From positions 1 to 36,600 of the IMG/VR virus record IMGVR_UViG_3300023171_000006: a stretch of 36,600 nt of DNA, one strand, 5' to 3'. The notes under the pieces are model-generated. The model searched no databases, was not told the origin of the DNA, and was given only the letters and a program-made list of their open reading frames with translations. Of this stretch, positions 28,540 through 35,440 are shown in pieces. Source of the DNA: a virus. The stretch's first letter is position 1. Every line of letters starts with the position of its first letter. The position numbers were made by a program, and so were the translations under genes.

Positions 28540-28566
28540 CAAGGTAAGCTAAAGAAAGGCGGAATC

Positions 28567-28734
28567 ATGAAACTATATACACTCAAGGTAACAGTTAATA
28601 AAGAGATAGTAGAACACGCAAACCTAAGTTGGATTGAACTTAGTGACCTATTGGTTCAAGCACGAGCAACTGTATTTGACAGTGAACCTGTAAAAGTACT
28701 CGACATACTAAGCGAAGATGAAGGTGCTAAGTAG
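28567..28734 (+). CDS. Hypothetical small protein, 55 aa
   Basis: First gene after the 28511 promoter, AAAGGCGGA upstream. A beta strand pair then an acidic helix (MKLYTLKVTVNKEIVEHANL...). Function unknown. Confidence 0.7.
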   Translation: MKLYTLKVTVNKEIVEHANLSWIELSDLLVQARATVFDSEPVKVLDILSEDEGAK

Positions 28735-28744
28735 GAGTACTGCA

Positions 28745-29029
28745 ATGACAACCATAGACGTAATCAACAAACCAAAGTACTTCGGAAGTACCATAGGAGT
28801 GCTTGAAAAGGCACAGCGCGACATGCTGCTTGCAGGAAACCACACCAAGATTCAGGTTACACACATGCGTAGGGCGTACCACACAATCAACGGTGACCCT
28901 AACAACCTATTATGGGGCATGGAATATGGTCGCGGTGACGACGAACAAGTAGAATCAGTCGAAGAAATTCTTGAACTCCTCGACTGGTCAGGTGCAGACG
29001 GTAACTCTAACCACGCGGCGGATAGGTAG
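28745..29029 (+). CDS. Hypothetical early protein, 94 aa
   Basis: ATG 28745 preferred over ATG 28718 because AGGAG (28733-28737) is 7 nt upstream and the overlap disappears. 'MTTIDVINKPKYFGSTIGVLEKAQRDMLLAGNHTKI' looks like a helix-turn-helix start and the C-terminus is acidic. It could bind DNA; not certain. Confidence 0.65.
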   Translation: MTTIDVINKPKYFGSTIGVLEKAQRDMLLAGNHTKIQVTHMRRAYHTINGDPNNLLWGMEYGRGDDEQVESVEEILELLDWSGADGNSNHAADR

Positions 29030-29032
29030 TAT

Positions 29033-29320
29033 ATGAATACTGAACTAAGCTCACTAGACGCTCGCTTTTGGGCGTTTCACGAACAGAACCCACAAGTATT
29101 CGCCAAGCTTGAGGAACTAGCCTCACAAGCCTTTACACGCGGTCGTAAAAAGATTGGCATTGGTATGATATTTGAGGTACTACGCTGGAACTCACACATG
29201 GCGACGACGGGTGACACGTATAAACTAAATAATAGCTACCGCAGCCGGTACGTTCGTATCTTAATCGACAAGCACCCCGAATATAAAGACCTATTTGAGG
29301 TCAGAAGGATTCATTCATGA
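29033..29320 (+). CDS. Conserved phage protein, 95 aa
   Basis: The pattern 'DARFWAFHEQNPQVFAKLEELASQAFTRGRKKIGIGMIFEVLRW' then 'LNNSYRSRYVRILIDKHPEYKDLFEVR' is a small family I recognise from many phage early regions; function unknown. Tightly packed in the operon. Confidence 0.75.
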   Translation: MNTELSSLDARFWAFHEQNPQVFAKLEELASQAFTRGRKKIGIGMIFEVLRWNSHMATTGDTYKLNNSYRSRYVRILIDKHPEYKDLFEVRRIHS

Positions 29321-29403
29321 ACTATTTAAAGAAACTATGGGCTTGGTGGACACTTGAAACAGAACGACTTATGATCGCGTTGTTCGGTAAGGACGACAAA
29401 TGA
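29317..29403 (+). CDS. Microprotein, 28 aa (paralogue of 30160)
   Basis: MNYLKKLWAWWTLETERLMI then ALFGKDDK. ATGA overlaps on both sides. It closely resembles the 27-aa product at 30160 (MNYLSKLLDFWIDTTGELLL...), sharing MNYL.KL...W...T..L..ALF. This strongly suggests both are real. Amphipathic and Trp-rich, likely membrane-surface active. Confidence 0.65.
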   Translation: MNYLKKLWAWWTLETERLMIALFGKDDK

Positions 29404-29495
29404 AAGCGGCAGAGCTAATTCTTATTGGTGTGTTCGCTGGAATCTACTTTCTCGTCAACCTTGGAGCTGCCCTGTTAGTGGAGGCGCTGCTATGA
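29400..29495 (+). CDS. Membrane microprotein, 31 aa
   Basis: Almost entirely one transmembrane helix (MKAAELILIGVFAGIYFLVN...), with ATGA overlaps upstream and downstream. Function unknown. Confidence 0.6.
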   Translation: MKAAELILIGVFAGIYFLVNLGAALLVEALL

Positions 29496-29644
29496 AGGTA
29501 ACTATACCCGTAGAAGTACACGAACTTGTTAAGAAGGAGGGTGACACCCTTTTGTTGCGAGGCAATCACCAAGTCATCTGGAAAATGAGAAATGGAGTCC
29601 TGAAAGCATTTAAGGTAACAGTTATAGGAGGTGAGCAGTTATGA
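29492..29644 (+). CDS. Hypothetical small protein, 50 aa
   Basis: ATGA overlaps on both sides. Basic, beta-rich (MKVTIPVEVHELVKKEGDTL...). Function unknown. Confidence 0.65.
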   Translation: MKVTIPVEVHELVKKEGDTLLLRGNHQVIWKMRNGVLKAFKVTVIGGEQL

Positions 29645-30012
29645 GTAGGGAACTAAAGTTTAGAGCTTTAAATAAAAATGGTCTGGTTTCAAGGTCAGTA
29701 ACACTTAAAGAACTCGTAGACAGAGCAGCCGAGGACGGTCTAGACTTTGATTGGTGGTTCAGTTCTGGTGCTGTCATGCAGTTCACAGGACTCCTCGACA
29801 AGAATGGTAAGGAGATATACGAGGGGGATGTCATTACTTTTGTGTATGGTTATGAAACAGTATACAAAGAAGAAGTACGGTGGGATGATTTCACTGTGGG
29901 CTATCTACCATTCAGTGGTTACGACTCAGATTGTTCTGACTTTGTTAAAAAAGAATCAGTAGAAATTATCGGCAACGTATGGGAAAACCCAGAACTACTG
30001 GCGAAATCGTGA
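29641..30012 (+). CDS. YopX-family protein
   Basis: 123 aa. 'SRELKFRALN', 'MQFTGLLDKNGKEIYEGDVI', 'EEVRWDDFTVGY' and the ending 'EIIGNVWENPELL' are the complete YopX domain signature. Common in Gram-positive phages; hexameric beta protein of unknown function. Confidence 0.9.
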   Translation: MSRELKFRALNKNGLVSRSVTLKELVDRAAEDGLDFDWWFSSGAVMQFTGLLDKNGKEIYEGDVITFVYGYETVYKEEVRWDDFTVGYLPFSGYDSDCSDFVKKESVEIIGNVWENPELLAKS

Positions 30013-30176
30013 TTACCATTCAAGACAAAACCCTCAAGTCACTTCGCGCACAAATGGCACTCTTTGACGCTCAGGTTAAGAAGGCAAGTGGAGAGCTACT
30101 CTTTTACATGCAAGACCGAGTAGAGACTGAGATGCACTTACGAGCAGTAGGAGGCAACAATGAACTACCTAAGTAA
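30009..30176 (+). CDS. Hypothetical small helical protein, 55 aa
   Basis: GTG 30009 gives a GTGA overlap with YopX; ATG 29979 would add 10 residues and overlap 34 nt. Helical (MITIQDKTLKSLRAQMALFD...). Function unknown. Confidence 0.55.
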   Translation: MITIQDKTLKSLRAQMALFDAQVKKASGELLFYMQDRVETEMHLRAVGGNNELPK

Positions 30177-30243
30177 ACTACTAGACTTTTGGATTGATAC
30201 TACAGGGGAATTACTATTAGCGTTGTTTGAAAGGAAGAAGTGA
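30160..30243 (+). CDS. Microprotein, 27 aa (paralogue of 29317)
   Basis: MNYLSKLLDFWIDTTGELLL then ALFERKK, with GGAGG (30149-30153) upstream. Similar in full length to the product at 29317. It overlaps the previous gene by 17 nt and the next by TGATG. Confidence 0.65.
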   Translation: MNYLSKLLDFWIDTTGELLLALFERKK

Positions 30244-30590
30244 TGGACGAGGAATTGCTAGAGTTATCGAAAAAGGTATACGACCTTACTAAGTGGAATC
30301 CAAACAAGAATGGTGGGTTCAACAACTGGATGCGCGAGAACGTGGTGACTAAGAGTGATAAGTACAGTCAGGCTGTTTGTCCTAGGTATACGAGTGACTT
30401 CCTACTAGATAAGTTAAAAGAATACGAAGTCGAGTTGAGTTATGGGCAAGGAAACATTTCTAAAGTTTATGGATGGCGAGCTTTCTCATACCACCAAATA
30501 GATGAAGTAAGCTATATCAGAGAAAAAACACCCTTGTTGGCACTACTCAAGCTTACCTTAGAGTTGCACGAAGCAGGAGTGAAGCTATGA
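30243..30590 (+). CDS. Conserved hypothetical phage protein, 115 aa
   Basis: ATG 30243 with AAAGGAAG upstream. 'CPRYTSDFLLDKLKEYEVEL...EKTPLLALLKLTLELHEAG' resembles a widespread early-gene family ('P.YTSDYLLEKL...D.PADALAKLAIKL'). Function unknown. Confidence 0.7.
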   Translation: MDEELLELSKKVYDLTKWNPNKNGGFNNWMRENVVTKSDKYSQAVCPRYTSDFLLDKLKEYEVELSYGQGNISKVYGWRAFSYHQIDEVSYIREKTPLLALLKLTLELHEAGVKL

Positions 30591-30697
30591 AAATAACCTA
30601 CAAAGCAGAAGTAGTAATCGTAATTGTACTTTATATAGTAGTGATGCTACCTATTACACTGATATTTAACGCTATAACTAAGGAGATTAAGGGATGA
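30587..30697 (+). CDS. Membrane microprotein, 36 aa
   Basis: One hydrophobic helix (residues 9-29) with short charged ends (MKITYKAEVVIVIVLYIVVM...). ATGA overlaps both sides. Confidence 0.6.
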   Translation: MKITYKAEVVIVIVLYIVVMLPITLIFNAITKEIKG

Positions 30698-31083
30698 GCG
30701 TAGTAACCGTACACTCAAAAGAAGGTGAGCGAACTACGTACTCACGGACAGGTGAATTTTATACCCTTGGTTCAACTTATGGACTCGGGGAGCGTTCTAA
30801 TAAAGACCCTTGGCAAATCTTACTAGGCGATGTTGACGAGTTACAAAACAAGCCACGCCGTTTCTTCGACACACTACTTACTCTAATAGAAAAGGAGCGG
30901 AACAACGACCACATGATAGACGTTGGTAATCATAGGGAGTACTGGGACTATCTCGTGCAGGGGTGTGAACAGTGGCTCAGTGCCGTCGAGTCAGGTGTGT
31001 ACCATGATGTCATCGAAAGGGCAGAACCGCTTACAAAGGAAACTAAAAAGTTGAAGAAGGAGTGGTTGAATGACCTCACATAA
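30694..31083 (+). CDS. Hypothetical early protein, 129 aa
   Basis: AAGGAG upstream; soluble and charged ('KPRRFFDTLLTLIEKERNND', C-terminal Lys-rich). Overlaps the next gene by 14 nt. Family not recognised. Confidence 0.65.
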   Translation: MSVVTVHSKEGERTTYSRTGEFYTLGSTYGLGERSNKDPWQILLGDVDELQNKPRRFFDTLLTLIEKERNNDHMIDVGNHREYWDYLVQGCEQWLSAVESGVYHDVIERAEPLTKETKKLKKEWLNDLT

Positions 31084-31339
31084 CCCTAAGACACTACGAG
31101 AGCAGCTAGAGGGTGTTATTCTTTACGAAGAGTGGCACGGCAACGAACTGTTGGGTGAACCACTAGGCAACTACCCAGATGCCATCGAAGCAGTCCTCAA
31201 AGCCTTTGAATCCGTATTACCAGAGAAGCGAAACCTTACGGAGTACTTTGGTAAGTCACTAGGAACTAAGGGTCACGAAGATATTGGTTTCAACGAAGCT
31301 ATTGATCAAATCACTAAAGCGATTAGAGAAGAGAGGTAG
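31070..31339 (+). CDS. Small helical early protein, 89 aa
   Basis: 'LREQLEGVILYEEWHGN...AIEAVLKAFESVLPEKRN...FNEAIDQITKAIREER'. It shares the LREQL/LREKLD start with the 32634 product. The layout recalls small proteins of Patescibacteria (memory only). Function unknown. Confidence 0.65.
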   Translation: MTSHNPKTLREQLEGVILYEEWHGNELLGEPLGNYPDAIEAVLKAFESVLPEKRNLTEYFGKSLGTKGHEDIGFNEAIDQITKAIREER

Positions 31340-31342
31340 ACT

Positions 31343-31630
31343 ATGGGATTACAGGAAGATACAGAACTAGATAAGACCGTGTACAGGATTGTTGCCGCAG
31401 CTTCCCGCAGTGAGGCTAGCTCACTGGGCAGCTTGACAAAGGGCGAAGCAACCAACGAAATAGTAGATCTAGTCAAGTCTCGTGAACTACAAGCACGTTT
31501 GGAAGAGCTAAATGCTGTACCTATGAACGAGGTACGACGACTCTCAGACTACCGATTTGAACGGCGCGAAGAACTAGTAGCTGAACTTAACCAACTAAAA
31601 TCTAACGGTATAGAACAAGGAGAACAGTAA
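31343..31630 (+). CDS. Hypothetical helical protein, 95 aa
   Basis: Long charged helix in the second half ('LQARLEELNAVPMNEVRRLS', then 'ELVAELNQLKSNGIEQ'). GAGAGG upstream. Function unknown. Confidence 0.6.
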   Translation: MGLQEDTELDKTVYRIVAAASRSEASSLGSLTKGEATNEIVDLVKSRELQARLEELNAVPMNEVRRLSDYRFERREELVAELNQLKSNGIEQGEQ

Positions 31631-31728
31631 TGGATGAGCACACGCATGTTTACGACTCTACAACGATAACAGGATGGCCTAAGTGCTCTTGCGGTAAGCT
31701 GTACCCAGAGGGATTACCAAAATCATGA
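31630..31728 (+). CDS. Zinc-knuckle-like microprotein, 32 aa
   Basis: MDEHTHVYDSTTITGWPKCS then CGKLYPEGLPKS. H-x-H-x near the N-terminus plus C-x-C could bind a metal. AAGGAGAA upstream, TAATG and ATGA junctions. Confidence 0.55.
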   Translation: MDEHTHVYDSTTITGWPKCSCGKLYPEGLPKS

Positions 31729-31994
31729 GTCTTACTCCCTCTAATGAACGAGAGCTAAAAAAGCTTATCCGCAAGTACGACGCACATGAACTTGGCGAAA
31801 CAAACGATGACAACTTATACGGATTCATTGACGAATTGGCTGCTCTAATAGCCCAAGAGACTCAGAAAGGCTTTGATGCAGGAATCCGCAGCGAACGCCT
31901 TTGGTGGGCTAAGAACCGCAACAGCGTGTCATTTAGGAAGACTGGAGTGTTTGAGTCACGTATTGCAGCCCTAGAGCGAGAGGAGATACAGTAA
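31725..31994 (+). CDS. Hypothetical helical early protein, 89 aa
   Basis: Predicted helical with 'LAALIAQETQKGFDAGIRSE', resembling 'LAALIEEERVKAAYENTLV' in the 32634 product. ATGA/TAATG junctions. Confidence 0.62.
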   Translation: MSLTPSNERELKKLIRKYDAHELGETNDDNLYGFIDELAALIAQETQKGFDAGIRSERLWWAKNRNSVSFRKTGVFESRIAALEREEIQ

Positions 31995-32167
31995 TGAGTA
32001 AAGAACTGATATGGTTTGTTGTCCTGTGGGGTATTGCCATGATACTACTCATATCTTGGGGTGACATGAATCTATGGTCATGGGTGCGACTTTTCTTTGG
32101 CTCTATATTTGCAGCACTTGCAGGGGTGATGATTTACATAGACTTAGATAGTTGGTACAAATCATGA
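31994..32167 (+). CDS. Two-span membrane protein, 57 aa
   Basis: Hydrophobic segments at about residues 4-22 and 30-50 (MSKELIWFVVLWGIAMILLI...). Function unknown. Confidence 0.6.
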   Translation: MSKELIWFVVLWGIAMILLISWGDMNLWSWVRLFFGSIFAALAGVMIYIDLDSWYKS

Positions 32168-32262
32168 CTAACAAACAGAGAGTAACTACGACCAATCACG
32201 AGGGCGGTCACACAGAACTTGTAAACGTAAATGTTGTAGGTTTGGAGAGCAAGGATGAATAA
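32164..32262 (+). CDS. Microprotein, 32 aa
   Basis: MTNKQRVTTTNHEGGHTELV..., soluble, ATGA overlap upstream and 8-nt overlap downstream. Function unknown. Confidence 0.5.
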   Translation: MTNKQRVTTTNHEGGHTELVNVNVVGLESKDE

Positions 32263-32515
32263 CCCATTAATGACAGAAGCAGAGCTAAAGCAGGCTATCG
32301 AGGCACACGCAGAAGACTTATTGTCTTGGGGAGAAGCAAACGACGGTTCAATTGATGGAGATACTATAGACAGCTTACTCAAGCTTTTCACCGAGCAGTC
32401 ACGTGCATATGCGGAGACAATCGTTACAACCGCTCTCAAGAACCTTAAGTCGATTGAGTACCCACCAAGCGGTAAGGAATACCACTTTATAGACGGTTCA
32501 TGGAGTAACAGCTAA
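32255..32515 (+). CDS. Hypothetical early protein, 86 aa
   Basis: Acidic, helical ('AELKQAIEAHAEDLLSWGEA', 'EQSRAYAETIVTTALKNLKS'). GAGAGCAAGGA upstream. Related in layout to the neighbouring helical early proteins. Confidence 0.65.
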   Translation: MNNPLMTEAELKQAIEAHAEDLLSWGEANDGSIDGDTIDSLLKLFTEQSRAYAETIVTTALKNLKSIEYPPSGKEYHFIDGSWSNS

Positions 32516-32637
32516 CGAGCACAGTCAGTGATGTTTTTGAACGCCAACGTAACAAAGAAGGAGCTATTAAAGGTATGATTGATTCAACTCCCGAAGAAAA
32601 ACGGCTAATCAAAGATAACCTATTGGAGCTTCTATGA
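32515..32637 (+). CDS. Small protein with apparent ACG start, 40 aa
   Basis: The frame reads TSTVSDVFERQRNKEGAIKG then MIDSTPEEKRLIKDNLLELL and ends in an ATGA overlap at 32634. The only codon placed like the other starts is ACG at 32515, joined to the previous stop as TAACG where neighbours have TAATG; ACG-AGC mimics the usual ATG-AGC (Met-Ser) start. ATG 32575 would give only 20 residues. Either a rare ACG start or a start-codon mutation. Confidence 0.45.
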   Translation, partial: TSTVSDVFERQRNKEGAIKGMIDSTPEEKRLIKDNLLELL

Positions 32638-32960
32638 AACCAAGTAAAGACCTACGAGAGAAACTTGACCGCGTCTTTCCACCACCAGCCACCAGTTCTA
32701 GGGGACAAGGAGGAATACCACTTCACGGCACAATTCAAAGCTATTCCATGAACTATACGTCGGAAGGCAAAGAGTCTGTATACGAAAGACTTGCCGCCCT
32801 TATCGAAGAAGAGAGGGTTAAGGCAGCATACGAGAACACACTAGTCACGATGGAAGCATGGCATGGTACGGATGACGAGCAGTTTGCTGCAATAATGAAT
32901 GACAGGCTTGAAGCTTTAAAGGCAGAACTACAAACCACACTAACGGAGGGGAAGAAATGA
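32634..32960 (+). CDS. Hypothetical early protein, 108 aa
   Basis: 'KDLREKLDRVFPPPATSSRG' start, then 'YERLAALIEEERVKAAYENT' and a C-terminal helix. Similar layout to the 31070 and 31725 products, suggesting a diverged small family. Confidence 0.65.
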   Translation: MKPSKDLREKLDRVFPPPATSSRGQGGIPLHGTIQSYSMNYTSEGKESVYERLAALIEEERVKAAYENTLVTMEAWHGTDDEQFAAIMNDRLEALKAELQTTLTEGKK

Positions 32961-33154
32961 TTGAGATAGATGGAGAACAATACCAACTTCAAGAAGGTTT
33001 CACGATTGACCCGAACGATGTTGACACGAGATGGCGGCAAGATTGGGGCGAGGAAGATACATACGAGATTGATGTCGCACAGAAAGAAATAAGAGTGGTC
33101 AAGTGTTTTGTTTTGGTAAAAAAGGGGCAGTCATGAGTACTACCTCAGATACTA
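32957..33154 (+). CDS. Hypothetical acidic protein, 65 aa
   Basis: ATGA overlap upstream, GGAGGGGAAG ribosome site. MIEIDGEQYQLQEGFTIDPN...; it overlaps the next gene by 22 nt. Function unknown. Confidence 0.55.
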
Positions 33155-33411
33155 GTAGTGAGCGCCTAGTCGCGTTCTCAATTGAAGTACAAGAGCTACA
33201 GACGGAGCTTACCGATAAACAGTTTGTTGCAGTGATAGATGCAGCCAAACGACTTATCGAGTCCGCTACACTAGAAGCGCGTTACAAAGAGTCAGAAGCG
33301 GCGTGGTTAAACTCAGTTGACTTGCCTAACGCAAACGCAATCACACGCTCACTAGCAGGACGCAAACGACACCTAGAAGCCGAGCTACAAGCACTAAAAG
33401 GAGATAAGTAA
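33133..33411 (+). CDS. Hypothetical helical early protein, 92 aa
   Basis: Start at ATG 33133 (AAAAGGGG upstream) gives the MSTTSDTS start. Helical with 'FVAVIDAAKRLIESATLEAR'. TAATG junction downstream. Confidence 0.62.
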   Translation: MSTTSDTSSERLVAFSIEVQELQTELTDKQFVAVIDAAKRLIESATLEARYKESEAAWLNSVDLPNANAITRSLAGRKRHLEAELQALKGDK

Positions 33412-33740
33412 TGAGCAAGTACCAATACGACAACTTATACGCACTACAAATAGAGATACCTGGCTTTCCTGCTGGTACATTATTCCAACATAGGGAACAC
33501 GACGCCAAGCGTGACATTGGTGGTATTGCAAGTGGATACTTGACTAATATATGGGTTCAGGGTGATTGCCAGAAGGGAAATGGAGGGCACATAGGGTGGG
33601 CGGCAGAAACGCACATCTTCCCTGGTCAGCTCCGCGACGACCCCGAGTGGTTCAAGCCTGTCGAACTTCTGAGTAGCGACCCTGACAGTCCTAGGACATA
33701 CGAAGTGAAAGGGCTTACTTTCGTGGAGGTTGAGTCGTGA
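33411..33740 (+). CDS. Hypothetical soluble protein, 109 aa
   Basis: 'IPGFPAGTLFQHREHD...GCIASGYLT'-like beta-rich layout (the actual residues are GGIASGYLT) with Trp/His-rich 'GGHIGWAAETHIFPGQLRDD'. AAGGAG upstream. Family not recognised. Confidence 0.62.
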   Translation: MSKYQYDNLYALQIEIPGFPAGTLFQHREHDAKRDIGGIASGYLTNIWVQGDCQKGNGGHIGWAAETHIFPGQLRDDPEWFKPVELLSSDPDSPRTYEVKGLTFVEVES

Positions 33741-33769
33741 AACAACCCCTAAGACATAAAGGAGACGCA

Positions 33770-33916
33770 GTGAACCTACCCGAAAAACTACATATACCTT
33801 TTAGGTACGACAACAACGCGATGGTTATTGAAGAAGTGATTAACGAGATTATCGACTACCTAGCGAATCTACGGGACTCAACACCAGATGGAAGCCAAAA
33901 AGGAGACAAGCTATGA
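33770..33916 (+). CDS. Hypothetical small protein, 48 aa
   Basis: GTG 33770 preceded by AAAGGAGA (33758-33765 region); the GTG at 33737 overlapping the previous stop is an alternative adding 11 residues. MNLPEKLHIPFRYDNNAMVI... Function unknown. Confidence 0.55.
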   Translation: MNLPEKLHIPFRYDNNAMVIEEVINEIIDYLANLRDSTPDGSQKGDKL

Positions 33917-34200
33917 GCGATCAAACACCACAGTCTACATTTGATGAAAGGCTAACCGAAGCCCTCACAGTGTTTAAGGCACATGCCTATACCGCAAGAG
34001 ATAGTGGGGAAATGGACAAAGCCTATCAAGAAGCTAAGGCAGCAATCACATCACTTGTACTAGAAGATAGGTTTGAATACTTTGAGCGTGGTCATAATGC
34101 ACAGAAAGGCGAATATGAGCTGGTTCGTGAGCAGATTCTCAACGATATAAACACCCTCGACGTCCAACAACGTTCAATAATCACTAAGGAGAAAGTATAA
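33913..34200 (+). CDS. Hypothetical helical early protein, 95 aa
   Basis: ATGA overlap, AAAAGGAGA upstream. Charged helices ('FDERLTEALTVFKAHAYTAR', 'EYELVREQILNDINTLDVQQ'). Function unknown. Confidence 0.63.
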   Translation: MSDQTPQSTFDERLTEALTVFKAHAYTARDSGEMDKAYQEAKAAITSLVLEDRFEYFERGHNAQKGEYELVREQILNDINTLDVQQRSIITKEKV

Positions 34201-34394
34201 TGAGTAAAAGTAATATTGTGGGTTGGATTATACTTGTGCCGTTAGGACTGCTCGCGTTCTACTGGTACTTATGGATATTAGCGTATTGGGGTGATTACAA
34301 ACCTTTACTTAGCCTACCAGAGTTTTACGCAACACTCGGGTTTGGATTGTTCGTGCTAGGAATTGTTCTAGTTACTAAGCGAGGGAGTAAATAG
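34200..34394 (+). CDS. Two-span membrane protein, 64 aa
   Basis: Hydrophobic segments at about residues 6-28 and 41-58, basic C-terminus (TKRGSK). AAGGAG upstream, TAATG junction. Possibly envelope-acting; unknown. Confidence 0.65.
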   Translation: MSKSNIVGWIILVPLGLLAFYWYLWILAYWGDYKPLLSLPEFYATLGFGLFVLGIVLVTKRGSK

Positions 34395-34396
34395 TT

Positions 34397-34495
34397 ATGA
34401 GTAAGATAGGACGGTCAAAACTCTCACAATTTACCTTGTACTACGAATATGACCAATCTCTAGCACAGATGAAAAAACGCCGGAAGAACAAATAG
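34397..34495 (+). CDS. Basic microprotein, 32 aa
   Basis: MSKIGRSKLSQFTLYYEYDQ then SLAQMKKRRKNK. Two nt after the previous stop; last gene before a new promoter. Function unknown. Confidence 0.5.
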   Translation: MSKIGRSKLSQFTLYYEYDQSLAQMKKRRKNK

Positions 34496-34499
34496 ACTA

Positions 34500-34540
34500 T
34501 TGCAACTAATCCCGTTAATGCTATAATCCAAACATAACGG
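34500..34540 (+). promoter_or_regulatory. Promoter with flanking dyad before 34550
   Basis: TTGCAA (34500-34505), 16-nt spacer, extended -10 TGC-TATAAT (34522-34527). CCCGTTA (34511-34517) and TAACGGG (34534-34540) form an inverted repeat around the -10, suitable for an operator. The upstream GACTATTGCAA is shared with the 28511 promoter. Confidence 0.7.
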
Positions 34541-34549
34541 GGGCAACAT

Positions 34550-34855
34550 GTGAGCAACATTGACCAGTGCAAACAAAAACTCGAAGGAAGTGGCGTATGG
34601 ATATACGAAGCCTCACCGACTCTGATGTTTGCACTAACCGATGAAAAAGTATTTGTCATGACCAGCTTCCACACATTCTTTTTGAGGCACACTCACCGGA
34701 ACTACCTTCCGAGAATACGAAAGATACGTTCAATGATTGAATCCGAACAGATAAACAAACCGACTGAGTTGATTAGCGCACTAAAACTAAGAGTAGGTGA
34801 AGGAGTTGAAATGGTAGTTACTGATTTAAGCCGACACATAGGAGCAAGTAAATGA
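34550..34855 (+). CDS. Hypothetical protein, 101 aa
   Basis: GTG start with GGGGG (34539-34543) upstream. 'GSGVWIYEASPTLMFALTDE' then a basic stretch. First gene of its own transcription unit leading towards the glycan cassette. Function unknown. Confidence 0.65.
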   Translation: MSNIDQCKQKLEGSGVWIYEASPTLMFALTDEKVFVMTSFHTFFLRHTHRNYLPRIRKIRSMIESEQINKPTELISALKLRVGEGVEMVVTDLSRHIGASK

Positions 34856-35097
34856 ACTTTATTATCACAGCTCTAGCAGTCTACGGATTGGCGGCACTTG
34901 TAAGCTCATATGACGGCGCGTGGAGCGTCTTTGCACGACTAAGGAATAAGTTTCCCAACTCGGCACTACATTGTACAGTGTGCCTCTCTGTATGGCTTTC
35001 AATCCCTATCATTCTTTTAGGAACGTATATCGGACTATGGTTTATTGCACCGCTCGCTATTGTAGGAGTGGTTATTTTTTTGGAGAAAAACTCATGA
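34852..35097 (+). CDS. DUF1360-like membrane protein
   Basis: 81 aa, ATGA overlap. Three hydrophobic segments; the central 'ALHCTVCLSVWLSIP' matches the C-x2-C-LS-x-W signature of DUF1360, a small phage and host membrane family of unknown function. Confidence 0.72.
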   Translation: MNFIITALAVYGLAALVSSYDGAWSVFARLRNKFPNSALHCTVCLSVWLSIPIILLGTYIGLWFIAPLAIVGVVIFLEKNS

Positions 35098-35303
35098 TGA
35101 TTGTCTACAGTTCAAAGTGTTTAGCGTGTGCGAATAAGCCACTACACAGGCGTTTAAATGAGTATGCACTCGATAACAAGGTAAAGTATCAAGTACGCCG
35201 TACAAACCTCTCTAAAGACTTTCAGGCAGAGGCAGATAGCTATGGATTACAACTACCTTTCGTCGTGGTTGACGGAGTAGCTAAACGGATTGAGGACTTA
35301 TGA
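35094..35303 (+). CDS. Glutaredoxin/thioredoxin-fold protein
   Basis: 69 aa from ATG 35094 (ATGA junction); ATG 35097 is one codon on. 'IVYSSKCLACANKP' holds the CxxC active site at Cys9 and Cys12, and 'QLPFVVVDG' holds the cis-proline. Layout equals NrdH/glutaredoxin-like proteins. No ribonucleotide reductase is present, so it may reduce another partner. Confidence 0.72.
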   Translation: MMIVYSSKCLACANKPLHRRLNEYALDNKVKYQVRRTNLSKDFQAEADSYGLQLPFVVVDGVAKRIEDL

Positions 35304-35440
35304 TTATTCACTACGCTATAACAAAACAAGAACCATCTAAGTTAGACAGGTTTAAAATACGTATCTTGAGGTTTATTTTGCCTAAACAGATTATCGTTGA
35401 TTTTGATGATAACTTTCGCAAGAGACTGGATGAACTATAG
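35300..35440 (+). CDS. Hypothetical basic protein, 46 aa
   Basis: MIIHYAITKQEPSKLDRFKI..., with ATGA overlap upstream and one-base overlap with the glycosyltransferase start. Function unknown. Confidence 0.55.
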   Translation: MIIHYAITKQEPSKLDRFKIRILRFILPKQIIVDFDDNFRKRLDEL

